Source: Magnetospirillum sp. ME-1 (GTDB lineage: Bacteria > Pseudomonadota > Alphaproteobacteria > Rhodospirillales > Magnetospirillaceae). From it: a stretch of DNA of 64,000 nucleotides. The position numbers were made by a program, and so were the translations under genes. The notes beneath the pieces are model-generated. The model made no database searches. It was not told the DNA's origin and worked only from the letters and a program-made list of their open reading frames with translations. The DNA lies in the NCBI RefSeq assembly GCF_002105535.1, contig NZ_CP015848.1:62001-126000 (forward strand), in the 5' to 3' direction. This document shows, piece after piece, positions 16,499 through 25,708 of this stretch; the stretch's first letter is position 1; every line of letters begins with the position of its first letter.

Positions 16499-16506
16499 GT
16501 TTTTCC

Positions 16507-16611
16507 TGTCATCCCGACGCCCAAAGGCGGAGGGATCTCGTCCTGGCATGCTGTTTCCAACATGGAAAAGCCCATCCAGGAGGAGATCCCTCGCCTGCGC
16601 TCGGGATGACG
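16507..16611. repeat. Long inverted repeat, family B, between convergent genes
   Basis: Outer arms TGTCATCCCGA and TCGGGATGACG enclose middle arms AGGGATCTC and GAGATCCCT and an inner TTCCA/TGGAA stem. The arms match those of 49789-49890 very closely and those of 8389-8483 in general plan. The element sits between the stop of the 423-residue gene and the stop of the SulP gene, where it could also act as a two-way terminator. Confidence 0.88.
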
Positions 16612-16618
16612 AACCACC

Positions 16619-18901
16619 CTACCCCCTCAGCGCATGGATTTCCGAGACCGTCGCCCTCAGCCTGTCCGCCAGGTTGAGGGCGACGTTTTCGATCAGCCGG
16701 AATGCCAGGCCGGGGTGGCGCTCGCCCAGCGCGGCGAAGCCTTCGCGGCTCAGCACATAGACTTCCACCTCGGTCATGGCCACGGCGTCGGCGGCATGGT
16801 TGCCGGCGTCGAGAAAGCCGATGCCGCCGATGATCTCGCCGGGGCCGCAGGTGGCCAGGTGGTAGTGCTCCTTCTTGTGGATGGGCAGGGTGATGCGGAC
16901 GCTGCCGCGCCGGATCAGGAACAATTCGTCGCCCGCCACGCCCGCCTTGAATACCTTCTTGCCGGCGTGGATGGGGCGCAGCGTCACGGTGGCGTGCAGG
17001 TCGGCCAGTGCCTCGGGCGGCTGGCCGGCGAACATGGGCATGTCGGCGATATCGAGGACCAACTCGCCGCCGCCCTCGGCGTCGCGGACGCCCGAGCGCT
17101 GCTCCTCCACCCATTCCAGAGCCTCGTCCAACTGGCGGAAGGCGAAGGCCTTGTTGGTGGGCCGCACCACGCCGGTATCCTTGAGGAAGCGCTTCATTTT
17201 CAGGCCGCTGGGCAGCCCCTTGGGGATGTCGCAGAACACCAGGAAGGCGTCGTTCTCCTCCAGCCGGTCCTTGATCTGCTCCAGCACGTGGGTGGCGGTG
17301 AGGTCCAGCGACTGCACCCGGCGCATGCTGAGAATGACGAACTTGCGGGTCCGGGTCTCGGGCTCCAGGGCGGCGTGAAGCTGGCTGGCGGTGCCGAAAA
17401 ACAGGCTGCCCTGCAATTCGAACACGACGGTGTCGCACGGTCCCTGATCGCTCGCCGCCGCCTCGTCCGGGCTGCGCAGGCGCTTGGAGAAGATCTGGTT
17501 GCCCTCGATGCGGTTGCGGACCACCGTGCTGCGGGTCTGCTCGCGGATGAACAAAAGGATGGCGAAGGCCACCCCCACCCCCGACGCGGCAATCAGGTTG
17601 CCGGCCAGGGCGACGACGATCACCGCGGTGATCACCAGGAAATCCAGCCGCGTCGCCGGCGTGTAGAAGAATGCCAGCGAATGGCGGTCGATCATGCGAA
17701 AGCCGATGACGATCAGGATGGCCGCCAGGGCCGGCACCGGCACCCAGGCGACCACCGGCGACAGCACCAGGAAGGCGGCGAAGCACAGGCTTCCCGCCAG
17801 CAGGCCCGATACCCTGGTATTGGCGCCGCTGTTGACGTTGATCAGCGAGGCCCCCATGGTCCCGGCGCCGGGAACGCCGCCCACCAGGGCGGCGGCGGCG
17901 TTGCCGATGCCCTGGCCCAGCAGGTCGCGGTCGGGATTGCTGGTGGAATTGGTCATGGCGTCGAGCACGACGCAGGTCTTAAGCGTGTCGATGGACAACA
18001 GCGCCGCCAGGGTCAGCGCCGGAATCACCACCTCGAGCACGATCTCGGGCTCCAGGGCGCCCAGCGAGCGCCAGTGCTGGCCGATGGTGGCCCCCACCCC
18101 ATAGCCCCCGGCGGAAATCCGTCCCACCAGCAGCCGGTTGCCGTCGAGGGTCATCAGGGCGGGATCGAAGGCCGCCAGGGCGAAATAGGCGGCCAGCCCC
18201 GCCGCCAGGGCCAGGATGGCCGGCGGCACCGATCGGGTGAAGCGCGGCGTCAGCACCATCACGGCGATGACCACGCCGCCCACCACCATGCTCTGCCACA
18301 CCCACAGCGAGGGCAGGCTGAGGGAGGCCCACAGGCTGATTCCGCCGGGTACGCCCAGCAGCTTGGGGATCTGGCTGCCGATGATGATCAGGCCGACGCC
18401 CGAGAGATAGCCGCAGACCACGGGATAGGGGATGAACTTGATCAGCCGGCCGATGCGCAGCAATCCCAGCGCGATCTGGAACAGCCCGGCCAGCAGGGCG
18501 GTCAGACCCAGCAGCAGCACGATGCTGCCCGCCGGCAATCCCTGGCCGGTCAGGGCATAGGCCTGGGCCGACAGCATGGCCGCCGCCGGGGCGCAGGGCG
18601 CGCTGATCAGCCGGGCACTGCTGCCGAACAGCGGGGCGAGCATGCCGAGAGCGGTGGCCCCCAGAATGCCGGCCATGGCGCCTTGCGCCGCCAGAGAACC
18701 GCCCAGGGGCGCGAAGATGGTCACGCCGAAGGCGATGGCCGACGGCAGGGCCACCAGCATGGCGGCCAGACCGCCCCAGGCGTCGCCGGTGAATTTCACC
18801 CGGCCGTAGCGTTCATTGCCGCCGGCGATGTCCAGACCCATCCCGCCCCCGTTGACCGGCCTATCCTTGCGAAGTATCCGCCTCGGCTCGGCCACGGTCA
18901 A
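16619..18901 (-). CDS. SulP-family anion permease with STAS and cyclic-nucleotide-binding-like domains
   Basis: This 760-residue inner-membrane transporter of the SulP (sulfate/bicarbonate/dicarboxylate) family is followed by two cytoplasmic domains. The membrane part covers residues about 40-470 with the family segment GVPGAGTMGASLINVNSGANTR. The STAS domain is about 490-600 (VVFELQGSLFFGT, RRVQSLDLTATHVLEQI). A Crp-like cyclic nucleotide-binding domain is about 630-745 (FKAGVAGDELFLIRRGSVRI, GPGEIIGGIGFLD). The Arg typical of cAMP binders (usually in a PxRxAT motif) is not evident; the region reads NHAADAVA, so ligand binding is doubtful. Next to Dsr genes, sulfate or sulfite-related anion transport is an attractive but unproven role. 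Confidence 0.88.
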   Translation of the reverse strand: MTVAEPRRILRKDRPVNGGGMGLDIAGGNERYGRVKFTGDAWGGLAAMLVALPSAIAFGVTIFAPLGGSLAAQGAMAGILGATALGMLAPLFGSSARLISAPCAPAAAMLSAQAYALTGQGLPAGSIVLLLGLTALLAGLFQIALGLLRIGRLIKFIPYPVVCGYLSGVGLIIIGSQIPKLLGVPGGISLWASLSLPSLWVWQSMVVGGVVIAVMVLTPRFTRSVPPAILALAAGLAAYFALAAFDPALMTLDGNRLLVGRISAGGYGVGATIGQHWRSLGALEPEIVLEVVIPALTLAALLSIDTLKTCVVLDAMTNSTSNPDRDLLGQGIGNAAAALVGGVPGAGTMGASLINVNSGANTRVSGLLAGSLCFAAFLVLSPVVAWVPVPALAAILIVIGFRMIDRHSLAFFYTPATRLDFLVITAVIVVALAGNLIAASGVGVAFAILLFIREQTRSTVVRNRIEGNQIFSKRLRSPDEAAASDQGPCDTVVFELQGSLFFGTASQLHAALEPETRTRKFVILSMRRVQSLDLTATHVLEQIKDRLEENDAFLVFCDIPKGLPSGLKMKRFLKDTGVVRPTNKAFAFRQLDEALEWVEEQRSGVRDAEGGGELVLDIADMPMFAGQPPEALADLHATVTLRPIHAGKKVFKAGVAGDELFLIRRGSVRITLPIHKKEHYHLATCGPGEIIGGIGFLDAGNHAADAVAMTEVEVYVLSREGFAALGERHPGLAFRLIENVALNLADRLRATVSEIHALRG

Positions 18902-19020
18902 TCGAGCGTAACAATTCGCTCACCCGAGGCGAAGCCGGGGACAGGGGTTGCGCGCCGTCATTGACACCGGATGGCCGGCGGTGCTGTTGTTCCGGCCACG
19001 AATTCCCAAGGAAAGCGGTC

Positions 19021-21117
19021 ATGGTGCGGATGAACTGGTTACCGACGATGCTGATGGCGGCCCTGCTGGCGGTTGTCGGACTGCCCGCCATGGCGGCCGA
19101 GCCGGGCGCATCCGAGTGGGCGACCAGCGAATCCGGCAAGGTCCGCCTGATCTCCGCCACCACCGCCATCGGCGACTCCGCCCAATTGCGCCTGGGGCTG
19201 CATTTCAAGCTGGAGCCGGGCTGGAAGATCTACTGGCGCACGCCGGGCGACGCCGGCTATCCGCCCAAGCTGGACTGGACCGGTTCGGCCAATCTGGACA
19301 ATCCCCAGCCGCACTGGCCCGCCCCTCACCGCTTCGTGCTGGCAGGCTTGCAGAATTACGGCTATGCGGGCGAGGTGATCCTGCCGCTGGACGCCCGCGC
19401 CCCCGACGCCTCGCGGCCCGTCGCCGCCCGCCTCGCGGTGGATTTCCTGGCCTGCGCCCAGATCTGCGTGCCGCAGAAGGCCGAACTCGGCCTGGACCTG
19501 TCCACCGGACCGGCCGAGCCCTCGGCCTTCGCCCACGACATCGGGCGCTTTGCCGCCCTGGTGCCCGGCGACGGCCGCCGCCACGGCCTGTCGCTGGATG
19601 GGGCCGAAGCCCTGGGCAGCGGCGAGACTTCGGCGTTGCGCCTCACCGTCTCGTCCACCGAGCCCTTCACCGATCCCGACGCCTTCGTCGAGGCCGAGGA
19701 CGTGGCCGCCTTCGGCCAGCCCCGGGTCAGCCTGTCGCCCGACCGCCGCCGGGCGGAGTTCCATATTCCCGTGCCGGCCGGCGCGCTGCTGAAGCCCCTG
19801 GCCGGCGCGCCCATGAGCGTCACCGTCACCGACGGAATGCGCGCCTTCGAGACCCGAATGGTTCCGGTTCCCGGCACGGCCGCCCCCATGGCGGCGGGCG
19901 AGGCCCCCGGGCTGGCCGGCATGCTGCTGGTGGCGCTCCTGGGCGGGCTGATCCTCAACCTGATGCCCTGCGTGCTGCCGGTGCTGTCCATCAAGGTGAT
20001 CGGCGTGCTGGCCCATGGCGGCGGCGAACGCTCCCATGTGCGGGCCAGTTTCGTCGCCTCTGGCGTGGGTATCGTCGCCTCGTTCCTGGCGCTGGCCGCC
20101 CTGGCCATCGGGCTGAAACAGGCGGGCGCGGCGGTGGGCTGGGGCATCCAGTTCCAGCAGCCGGGCTTCCTGGCCCTGATGGTGGTGCTGCTGGCCCTGT
20201 TCGCCGCCAATCTGTGGGGCATGTTCGAGATTCCCATGCCCGCTTTCCTGTTCAACCGGGGCGGCGGCGTGCCTCATCACACCGTGCTGGGCCATTTCCT
20301 GTCGGGCGCCTTCGCCACCTTGCTGGCCACGCCGTGCTCGGCCCCCTTCCTGGGCACCGCCATCGGCTTCGCCCTGGCGCGCGGCCCGGCCGAGATCGCG
20401 ATGATCTTCACCGCCTTAGGGATTGGCATGGCCGTTCCCTATCTGGCGGTGGCCATCTGGCCCGACGCCGCCCTGAAGCTGCCCAAGCCGGGCCGCTGGA
20501 TGGTCACGGTGCGCAAGGTCCTGGGCCTCGCCCTGGCCGGCACGGGTGTGTGGCTGCTCAGCGTGCTGATGGTCCAGGCGGGAATTTGGGCCGCGCTGAT
20601 CACCGGCGGGGCCATGGCGGCGGCGGTCGCCACCCTGGGCCTGCGCCACAGGCTGCCGGCGGCGGCGCGTCCGGCGGTGACCGCCTGCGTGGTGGCCCTG
20701 GCCGGGCTGGCCCTGGCCGCCCCCTTCCACGGCTCGGCCAACGGAGAGGCCGGCCCCGAGGCCGGCGGCGCCGTGACCTGGGGCCGCTTCGACAATCAAT
20801 CCGTGGCGCGGCTGGTGTCCGAGGGCAAGGTGGTGTTCGTGGACGTCACCGCCGATTGGTGCATCACCTGCAAGGTCAACAAGGCGGCGGTGATCGAGCG
20901 GGGCGAGGTGGCGCGTCGGCTCTCCTCCCCCGGCGTGGTGGCCTTGCGCGCCGACTGGACCCGGCCCGACGAAAGTATTTCCCGCTATCTGGCCTCGTTC
21001 GGGCGCTACGGCATCCCCTTCAACGCCGTCTACGGCCCCAGCGCCCCCGACGGCATCGCCTTGGCCGAACTGCTGAGCGAAGCGGAAGTGCTGGCGGCGC
21101 TGGACAGGGCGCGCTGA
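19021..21117 (+). CDS. DsbD/ScsB-like thiol:disulfide interchange protein
   Basis: This protein moves reducing power from cytoplasmic thioredoxin across the inner membrane to periplasmic thiols. The 698-residue product has a signal peptide (about 1-25) and an N-terminal periplasmic domain of the DsbC-like type, with a Cys pair in DFLACAQICVPQ. A DsbD/CcdA membrane core has the paired helices NLMPCVLPVLSIK and ATPCSAPFLGTAIG, each with the essential Cys and Pro. The C-terminal thioredoxin domain active site is DWCITCKVNK. The ATG at 19021 follows AAGGAAA. Candidate clients include periplasmic c-type cytochromes such as DsrJ, by context only. Confidence 0.9.
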   Translation: MVRMNWLPTMLMAALLAVVGLPAMAAEPGASEWATSESGKVRLISATTAIGDSAQLRLGLHFKLEPGWKIYWRTPGDAGYPPKLDWTGSANLDNPQPHWPAPHRFVLAGLQNYGYAGEVILPLDARAPDASRPVAARLAVDFLACAQICVPQKAELGLDLSTGPAEPSAFAHDIGRFAALVPGDGRRHGLSLDGAEALGSGETSALRLTVSSTEPFTDPDAFVEAEDVAAFGQPRVSLSPDRRRAEFHIPVPAGALLKPLAGAPMSVTVTDGMRAFETRMVPVPGTAAPMAAGEAPGLAGMLLVALLGGLILNLMPCVLPVLSIKVIGVLAHGGGERSHVRASFVASGVGIVASFLALAALAIGLKQAGAAVGWGIQFQQPGFLALMVVLLALFAANLWGMFEIPMPAFLFNRGGGVPHHTVLGHFLSGAFATLLATPCSAPFLGTAIGFALARGPAEIAMIFTALGIGMAVPYLAVAIWPDAALKLPKPGRWMVTVRKVLGLALAGTGVWLLSVLMVQAGIWAALITGGAMAAAVATLGLRHRLPAAARPAVTACVVALAGLALAAPFHGSANGEAGPEAGGAVTWGRFDNQSVARLVSEGKVVFVDVTADWCITCKVNKAAVIERGEVARRLSSPGVVALRADWTRPDESISRYLASFGRYGIPFNAVYGPSAPDGIALAELLSEAEVLAALDRAR

Positions 21118-21151
21118 GGCATCCGCAAGCCGTTCATTTTACACCAATGAC

Positions 21152-21224
21152 CGTCATTGCCGGGCTTGACCCGGCAATCCATGGTCGGCGTATACGCCGA
21201 CGGATCAAGTCCGGGGGTGACGAT
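21152..21224. repeat. Intergenic inverted repeat of the GCCGGGCTTGACCCGGC type
   Basis: Imperfect outer arms (GTCATTGCCGGGCTTGACCC and the complement of GGATCAAGTCCGGGGGTGAC) flank a perfect 16-bp palindrome TCGGCGTATACGCCGA at 21185-21200. Elements of this wording are common between genes in alphaproteobacteria. It lies between two convergent genes and may end transcription from either side. Confidence 0.75.
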
Positions 21225-21236
21225 GGTGGAAACCCC

Positions 21237-23291
21237 CTACACCGCCCGGATATCGCCCAGGAAGCCGTCGATGGTGGTCTTGAGGCGCACCGCCTCGTCG
21301 CCCATGGCCTTCGACGCGTCCAGCACCTCGTCGGCGGCGGCGCCGGTGCGGCCGGCGGCGTCCTGAACCCCGCCCACATTGGCCGAGACCTCGGCGGTGC
21401 CGGCGGCGGCCTGCTCGACGCTGCGCGCGATTTCCTGGGTGGCGGCGCTCTGCTCCTCCACCGCGCTGGCGATGCCTGAGGTGATCTCGCCCACCTCGCG
21501 GATGATGGCGACGATGTCGTGGATGGCCTGAACCACACGCTCGGTCTGCTGCTGCACCGAGGCGATCTGCTGGCCGATCTCGCCGGTGGCGCGCGCCGTC
21601 TGGTTGGCCAGGTTCTTGACCTCGCCCGCCACCACGGCGAATCCCTTGCCCGCCTCGCCCGCCCTGGCGGCCTCGATGGTGGCGTTCAAGGCCAGCAGGT
21701 TGGTCTGGGCGGCGATGTCGTTGATCAGGGTCACCACCTCGCCGATCTTACCCACCATGGTGGCCAGACCGGTGACGGTGTCCTGGGCTTCGCCGGCTTC
21801 GGTCACGGCATTGCCGGAGATCTCGGCCGAACGGTGGACCTGACGTCCGATCTCCTGAATGGAGGAGGTCAGCTCCTCGGCGGCGGCGGCCACCGTCTGG
21901 ACATTGGCCGAGGCCAGCTCGGTGGCGCCCGCCACCACGGTGGCGCGGCTGTTGGTGTCGCTGGCGGCAGAGCTCATGGAGGCGGCGGTGCCCTGCAGAC
22001 GGAGCGAAGCGGCGGAGACCGCCTCGACCATGCGCTCGGCCGAGCCCTGGAAGCGGTTGACCAGCGTCTCGATGGCCTGGCCGCGCAATTCGCGCTGATG
22101 GGCCTCGGCCAATTGCCTCTCGGCCAGATCGTGACCCCTCATCATGGCGTCCTTGAAGACCTGCACCGAGCGGGCCATGGCCCCCATCTCGTCACCGCGC
22201 TCGACGCCGCCCACGCTCACCGAGAAGTCGTCGGCCGACAGCCGCTCCATGGTGGCGACCAGCGAACCGATGGCCGAGGTCATCTGGCGCACCACGGTCC
22301 AGGCCACCGCCAGGGCGATGACCAGGGCGGCGACGACCCCCAGGATGGTGGTGAGCAAGATACCCTTGGCGTCGCCGTTGACCTGGGCGGCCAGGGCCTG
22401 CACATCGGCCGCCATGCGGTCCTCGACCTTCTTCAGCAGGTTGATGCGCGCGGTGGCGGTGGCGAACCAGGCGGGCCCCGTGACGTCGCCCACATTGCCG
22501 GTGGCGGGACTGTCGAGACCCACCTTGCGCATGCGCTCCACCGTGCGGGTGGCTTCGTCATCCAGGGCGGCGCGGTAGAAATCGGCCTGCTCCTGGGTAG
22601 CGTTGGTCTGGAATTCGCCCAGGAACAGCTGCTGTTCGGCGACGATGGAGACGAAGCGGCGATAGATGTCGGGCTCGAACTTTCCGGCGGCGAAGGCGCC
22701 GGCGGCGGTGGCCCGCTCCTGCCCGGCCTTTTCCTTGCCTTCCATCAGCCGGAGGTAGGCGCCGATCATGCGCCCCACCCGGGCGTCGCTGGACAGCAGG
22801 GCGATCTGGTTGACCACGTCCAGCTGGAACCGGATGGTTTCGGTGAAATTGGCGAGCGAGACCCGCCCCTCGATGGCCAGGGTGTCGATGGCGCCCCGCG
22901 TGGCGATCAGCGCGTCCAGGCGCTTGGCGGCGGCCTCCACCTTGGGCGGGAAGCTCTTGCCCAGCGCGGCGGTGTCCACACCGGCCAGGGAGCGGACCAG
23001 CTTTTCCCGCGCCTCGTCGGTCAGCTTGCGCTGGGCCTTGAGCTCGGCGCCGAACTTCTCGCCCTTGCTGCCGAGATAGACGGCCGAGGCGCCCCGCTCC
23101 TTCTGCACCTCGTGCACCAGGGCGCTGATATCGGCGGTGAGCGGAGCGACGCTGGCCAGGGTGGAGGTTTCCGACACCACCCGCGCCTTGTCGCTGATCA
23201 CATAGGCCGCCAACCCGAGAATCAGGAGAACGGGAAACAAGAACGACAGGCCGATCTTGGCCGAAATCCTGATGTCGGTCAGCCGCATCAT
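21237..23291 (-). CDS. Methyl-accepting chemotaxis protein with a nitrate/nitrite-sensing (NIT-type) domain
   Basis: This is a 684-residue transmembrane chemoreceptor. TM1 is about residues 13-33 and TM2 about 310-332. Between them a helical periplasmic domain carries the NIT signature [14 protein letters not shown] near residue 62. A HAMP domain follows (about 333-385). The cytoplasmic signalling hairpin tip is [36 protein letters not shown], quoted here as the family landmark by its ends ([20 protein letters not shown] to GEVKNLA). It starts ATG-ATG after GGAGG. No C-terminal CheR/CheB docking pentapeptide is present. The ligand may be nitrate or nitrite, but this is a family inference. Confidence 0.9.
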   Translation of the reverse strand: MMRLTDIRISAKIGLSFLFPVLLILGLAAYVISDKARVVSETSTLASVAPLTADISALVHEVQKERGASAVYLGSKGEKFGAELKAQRKLTDEAREKLVRSLAGVDTAALGKSFPPKVEAAAKRLDALIATRGAIDTLAIEGRVSLANFTETIRFQLDVVNQIALLSSDARVGRMIGAYLRLMEGKEKAGQERATAAGAFAAGKFEPDIYRRFVSIVAEQQLFLGEFQTNATQEQADFYRAALDDEATRTVERMRKVGLDSPATGNVGDVTGPAWFATATARINLLKKVEDRMAADVQALAAQVNGDAKGILLTTILGVVAALVIALAVAWTVVRQMTSAIGSLVATMERLSADDFSVSVGGVERGDEMGAMARSVQVFKDAMMRGHDLAERQLAEAHQRELRGQAIETLVNRFQGSAERMVEAVSAASLRLQGTAASMSSAASDTNSRATVVAGATELASANVQTVAAAAEELTSSIQEIGRQVHRSAEISGNAVTEAGEAQDTVTGLATMVGKIGEVVTLINDIAAQTNLLALNATIEAARAGEAGKGFAVVAGEVKNLANQTARATGEIGQQIASVQQQTERVVQAIHDIVAIIREVGEITSGIASAVEEQSAATQEIARSVEQAAAGTAEVSANVGGVQDAAGRTGAAADEVLDASKAMGDEAVRLKTTIDGFLGDIRAV

Positions 23292-23420
23292 GGGTACGCC
23301 TCCGTATTGAAACTTACGGATAAGGCCCCCAAACCCTTTCCCGCTTCCCTAGAGCCATACGAAAGTAATGCACTCCAGTGGGCTTAATGTTGTGGCAAAT
23401 GTATCTATTTTCAAGTCGCC

Positions 23421-23439
23421 AATTGCACTGATTGCAATT
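23421..23439. promoter_or_regulatory. Perfect inverted repeat AATTGCA-N5-TGCAATT
   Basis: A 7-bp perfect dyad with a 5-base spacer sits in an AT-rich patch, 130 bases upstream of the chemoreceptor start and 21 bases beyond the stop of the upstream receiver/pentapeptide gene. It may be an operator for the chemoreceptor gene. No promoter hexamers are clear nearby. Confidence 0.35.
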
Positions 23440-23459
23440 TACAGCCTTGTCTGGCGAAG

Positions 23460-25001
23460 TCAGGCCAGACGTTCCTCTTCCGCGAGTGGGCGGAAAAGTC
23501 CGGGCGGCAGGCGTGTCGCCTTGTCGCAGATCGTCTTGTCGATCTGAGGCTGCGTCAGATTCTCGGCGCGGGACAGGTCGGCATCGCGCAGATCGGCGCC
23601 CATCATGACGGCGCCCTTGAAGTCGGCGCCGGCGGTGCGGGCGCCGCTTAAAGACGCGCCCGACAGATCGGTACCGCGCAAGACCGCGCCTTCCAGGTTG
23701 CTGAGATTCAGCTTGGCGTGGCGAAGGGCGGCCACACCCAGATTGGCCCCGCCCAGATTGGCCGCCGACAGGGTGGCGTAGCGGAAATCCGACCCGTCCA
23801 GGCGCGCCTCGGCCAGGCAGGAATCCGACAGATCCACCTCGCGGAAGGTGGCGTTGGCCAGCACGGCGCCCGACAGATCGACGCCGGCCAGGTCCATGCC
23901 GGTGAAGGTGGCGCGCTTGCCCTCCGCCCCCTTGCTCTGCAGCCACTGGGCATGCTCGGCCACCACCGCCGAGACATCCAGGGCCGCCACGTCGCGCCCC
24001 TTGCGGGCCTTGTGCCCGGCCTGGGCCATGGCCTCTTCCCATTGCTGGCGGCGTTTGGCGGCGCGGCGCCGGGCGGCCTCGGCTTCCGCGTCGGGGCGGA
24101 TTCCCGCCACCTCGATGGGACCATCCGAGAGCTTGCGGACCGGGGCCAGATCCTCGTCGGACAGCTTGCCGCCCGACAGCCGCCGCGCCGGGGCGTCGGA
24201 ACCGGCGGAGGCGAAGCCGCCGTTACCGCCCCCCGAAGCCGGGCGGGGCGCGGCGGGCGGCGAAGCGGGAGTGGCGGAGGCAGGGACGGCGGGGGAGGAG
24301 GAAGCGGCAGCCGGGGGCACCTTGTCTTTCCCGGTCAGGGCCACCACCGGCCCGTTGCGCGTGGGGCGGGGGTCGGACGGCGAGGCGGAAGCGCCCACCC
24401 TCGCCTCCAGCCGGGCCATCAGGGCGGCCACTTCCGGAACGGATTCGGGTTGGGATGGAGCCGCCTTGCTTTCGGCCGGCGGCGCGGCCGCGGCATCGCC
24501 GAGCTCGGGCAGCGGCTCGGCCTCCTTGATGAAATTGCGCTTGGGCGCGTCGGCCAGGCGGGCGGGCGGGGCCATGCGCACCGGCTTGGCCAGGGTCTCG
24601 CCCACCCGGTGCCCCAGTTCGTGGCCGGAAATGGGCTTGGGCACCACGCCTTCGATGCCCAACACCTTGGCGCGGTCGATGGCATCCTTCTGCGTCGAGG
24701 GCGCCACCACCAGCACCGGCAGGGATTCGTTGGGATTGCCGAGCGGGCGGCGGACGCCTTCCAGCACCCGCAGCCCCTCGTCCGGCTTGGCCGCTAGGTC
24801 GATGAGCAGGATGTCGAAGCCCTGGGCCAGCAGCTTGCCCAGATCGGCGACCTGATCGAAGGACGTCACCTCGCGCACATTCAGCTTGCGGAACGTCTGA
24901 CGGGCAAGGAAACGGAACTGGTCGTCCAGGCCGAACACCAGCACCCTTATCTTCTTCCAGTCGGTCCCCTCGACCGACTGGGTCACCGTCGGATGACGCA
25001 T
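23460..25001 (-). CDS. Response-regulator receiver fused to pentapeptide repeats
   Basis: This is a 513-residue cytoplasmic protein. Residues about 15-140 form a receiver-like domain: an acidic pair in VFGLDDQF, the presumed phospho-acceptor Asp in ILLIDLAAK, Ser/Thr in VVAPSTQ and Lys in VVPKPIS. Residues about 145-300 are a Pro/Ala/Ser-rich disordered linker, followed by a basic helical segment (AEAARRRAAKRRQQWEEAM). Residues about 370-490 are pentapeptide repeats of A(D/N)LxG type (GVDLSGAVLANATFREVDLS, GADFKGAVMMGADLRDADLS), predicted to make a right-handed quadrilateral beta helix. It presumably gives phosphorylation-controlled protein binding; the target is unknown. Confidence 0.82.
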   Translation of the reverse strand: MRHPTVTQSVEGTDWKKIRVLVFGLDDQFRFLARQTFRKLNVREVTSFDQVADLGKLLAQGFDILLIDLAAKPDEGLRVLEGVRRPLGNPNESLPVLVVAPSTQKDAIDRAKVLGIEGVVPKPISGHELGHRVGETLAKPVRMAPPARLADAPKRNFIKEAEPLPELGDAAAAPPAESKAAPSQPESVPEVAALMARLEARVGASASPSDPRPTRNGPVVALTGKDKVPPAAASSSPAVPASATPASPPAAPRPASGGGNGGFASAGSDAPARRLSGGKLSDEDLAPVRKLSDGPIEVAGIRPDAEAEAARRRAAKRRQQWEEAMAQAGHKARKGRDVAALDVSAVVAEHAQWLQSKGAEGKRATFTGMDLAGVDLSGAVLANATFREVDLSDSCLAEARLDGSDFRYATLSAANLGGANLGVAALRHAKLNLSNLEGAVLRGTDLSGASLSGARTAGADFKGAVMMGADLRDADLSRAENLTQPQIDKTICDKATRLPPGLFRPLAEEERLA

Positions 25002-25098
25002 CTACGTATGAACCCTCACTAATCCCGCACCGCTACAATAGTCATACGCCGCCCGCCGGAGCAATCGTCGAAGCGTGGCGGAATTTGTTGGCCTTGCG

Positions 25099-25572
25099 TC
25101 AGTGGCCCACCGGCTTCCAGCCGGGATGGTCGAAGTGAGCCTGATACCGGTCGAGCGCCTTCACCGCCGCCACGACGCCGCCGGCGCGGTCGCCGCCCTT
25201 GCCCTTCATGACGTCGGTGGCCGAGATCAGATCGGCCAGCACGATGTGCAGCTGGGCATCCACCGCCTCGGGCAGCTTGCACTGCTGGGCGATGGTATCG
25301 ATATGGCCCAGGATGGACACGGCCAGGGCGTCGAACTCGCGGGGAGAATAGCGCTTGTCGTGGACCGGCCCCAGGGCGGCGCGCAGATCACCGCCGATGG
25401 CGGCCATGCCCTGGCGCAAGGGCGCGTCGGTCTGCCACTTCCGGCCATGGTCGAGGGTGAGCTTGCCCGAGGCCGGAGCGGATTGGTCGTGGGAATGGTC
25501 GGAAGCCGCCATCACCGGCGTGGCGAGGGACAGGACGGCCAGCAGGGCGGCCAAGGCAAGGGGACGGGACAT
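25099..25572 (-). CDS. DnrO-like exported protein
   Basis: This is a 157-residue exported protein. The signal peptide is MSRPLALAALLAVLSLATPVMA, shown here by its ends MSRPLA and TPVMA, followed by a His-rich stretch (SDHSHDQ). The mature part is helical, with LTLDHGRKWQTDAPLRQGM near residue 40, a single Cys in IAQQCKLPEAVDAQLH, and an ending YQAHFDHPGWKPVGH. From memory this pattern matches the small DnrO family found near denitrification genes; I cannot verify this by search. The ATG at 25572 starts the signal peptide; an upstream in-frame extension is unlikely. It may bind metal through the His clusters. Function otherwise unknown. Confidence 0.75.
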   Translation of the reverse strand: MSRPLALAALLAVLSLATPVMAASDHSHDQSAPASGKLTLDHGRKWQTDAPLRQGMAAIGGDLRAALGPVHDKRYSPREFDALAVSILGHIDTIAQQCKLPEAVDAQLHIVLADLISATDVMKGKGGDRAGGVVAAVKALDRYQAHFDHPGWKPVGH

Positions 25573-25708
25573 GGTGCGTTTCTCCAGGGTTGTTGTGACG
25601 GCCCCGACCCTAGCCACATGAACATGAACCGCCGATGAACCTTTAGCTTCCTTCCATGAATTCCAAACCAAGGTTGCGGCCGGGCGCTTGCGCCCTCATC
25701 TTGTGGGG

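Noticed and set aside
16634-18964. Very long open frame antisense to the SulP gene, and a similar one at 9514-11667 over dsrK/dsrL
   Set aside because: Their composition (Gln/Arg/His/Gly runs) is the usual shadow of GC-rich coding DNA; the opposite strand encodes recognised proteins.
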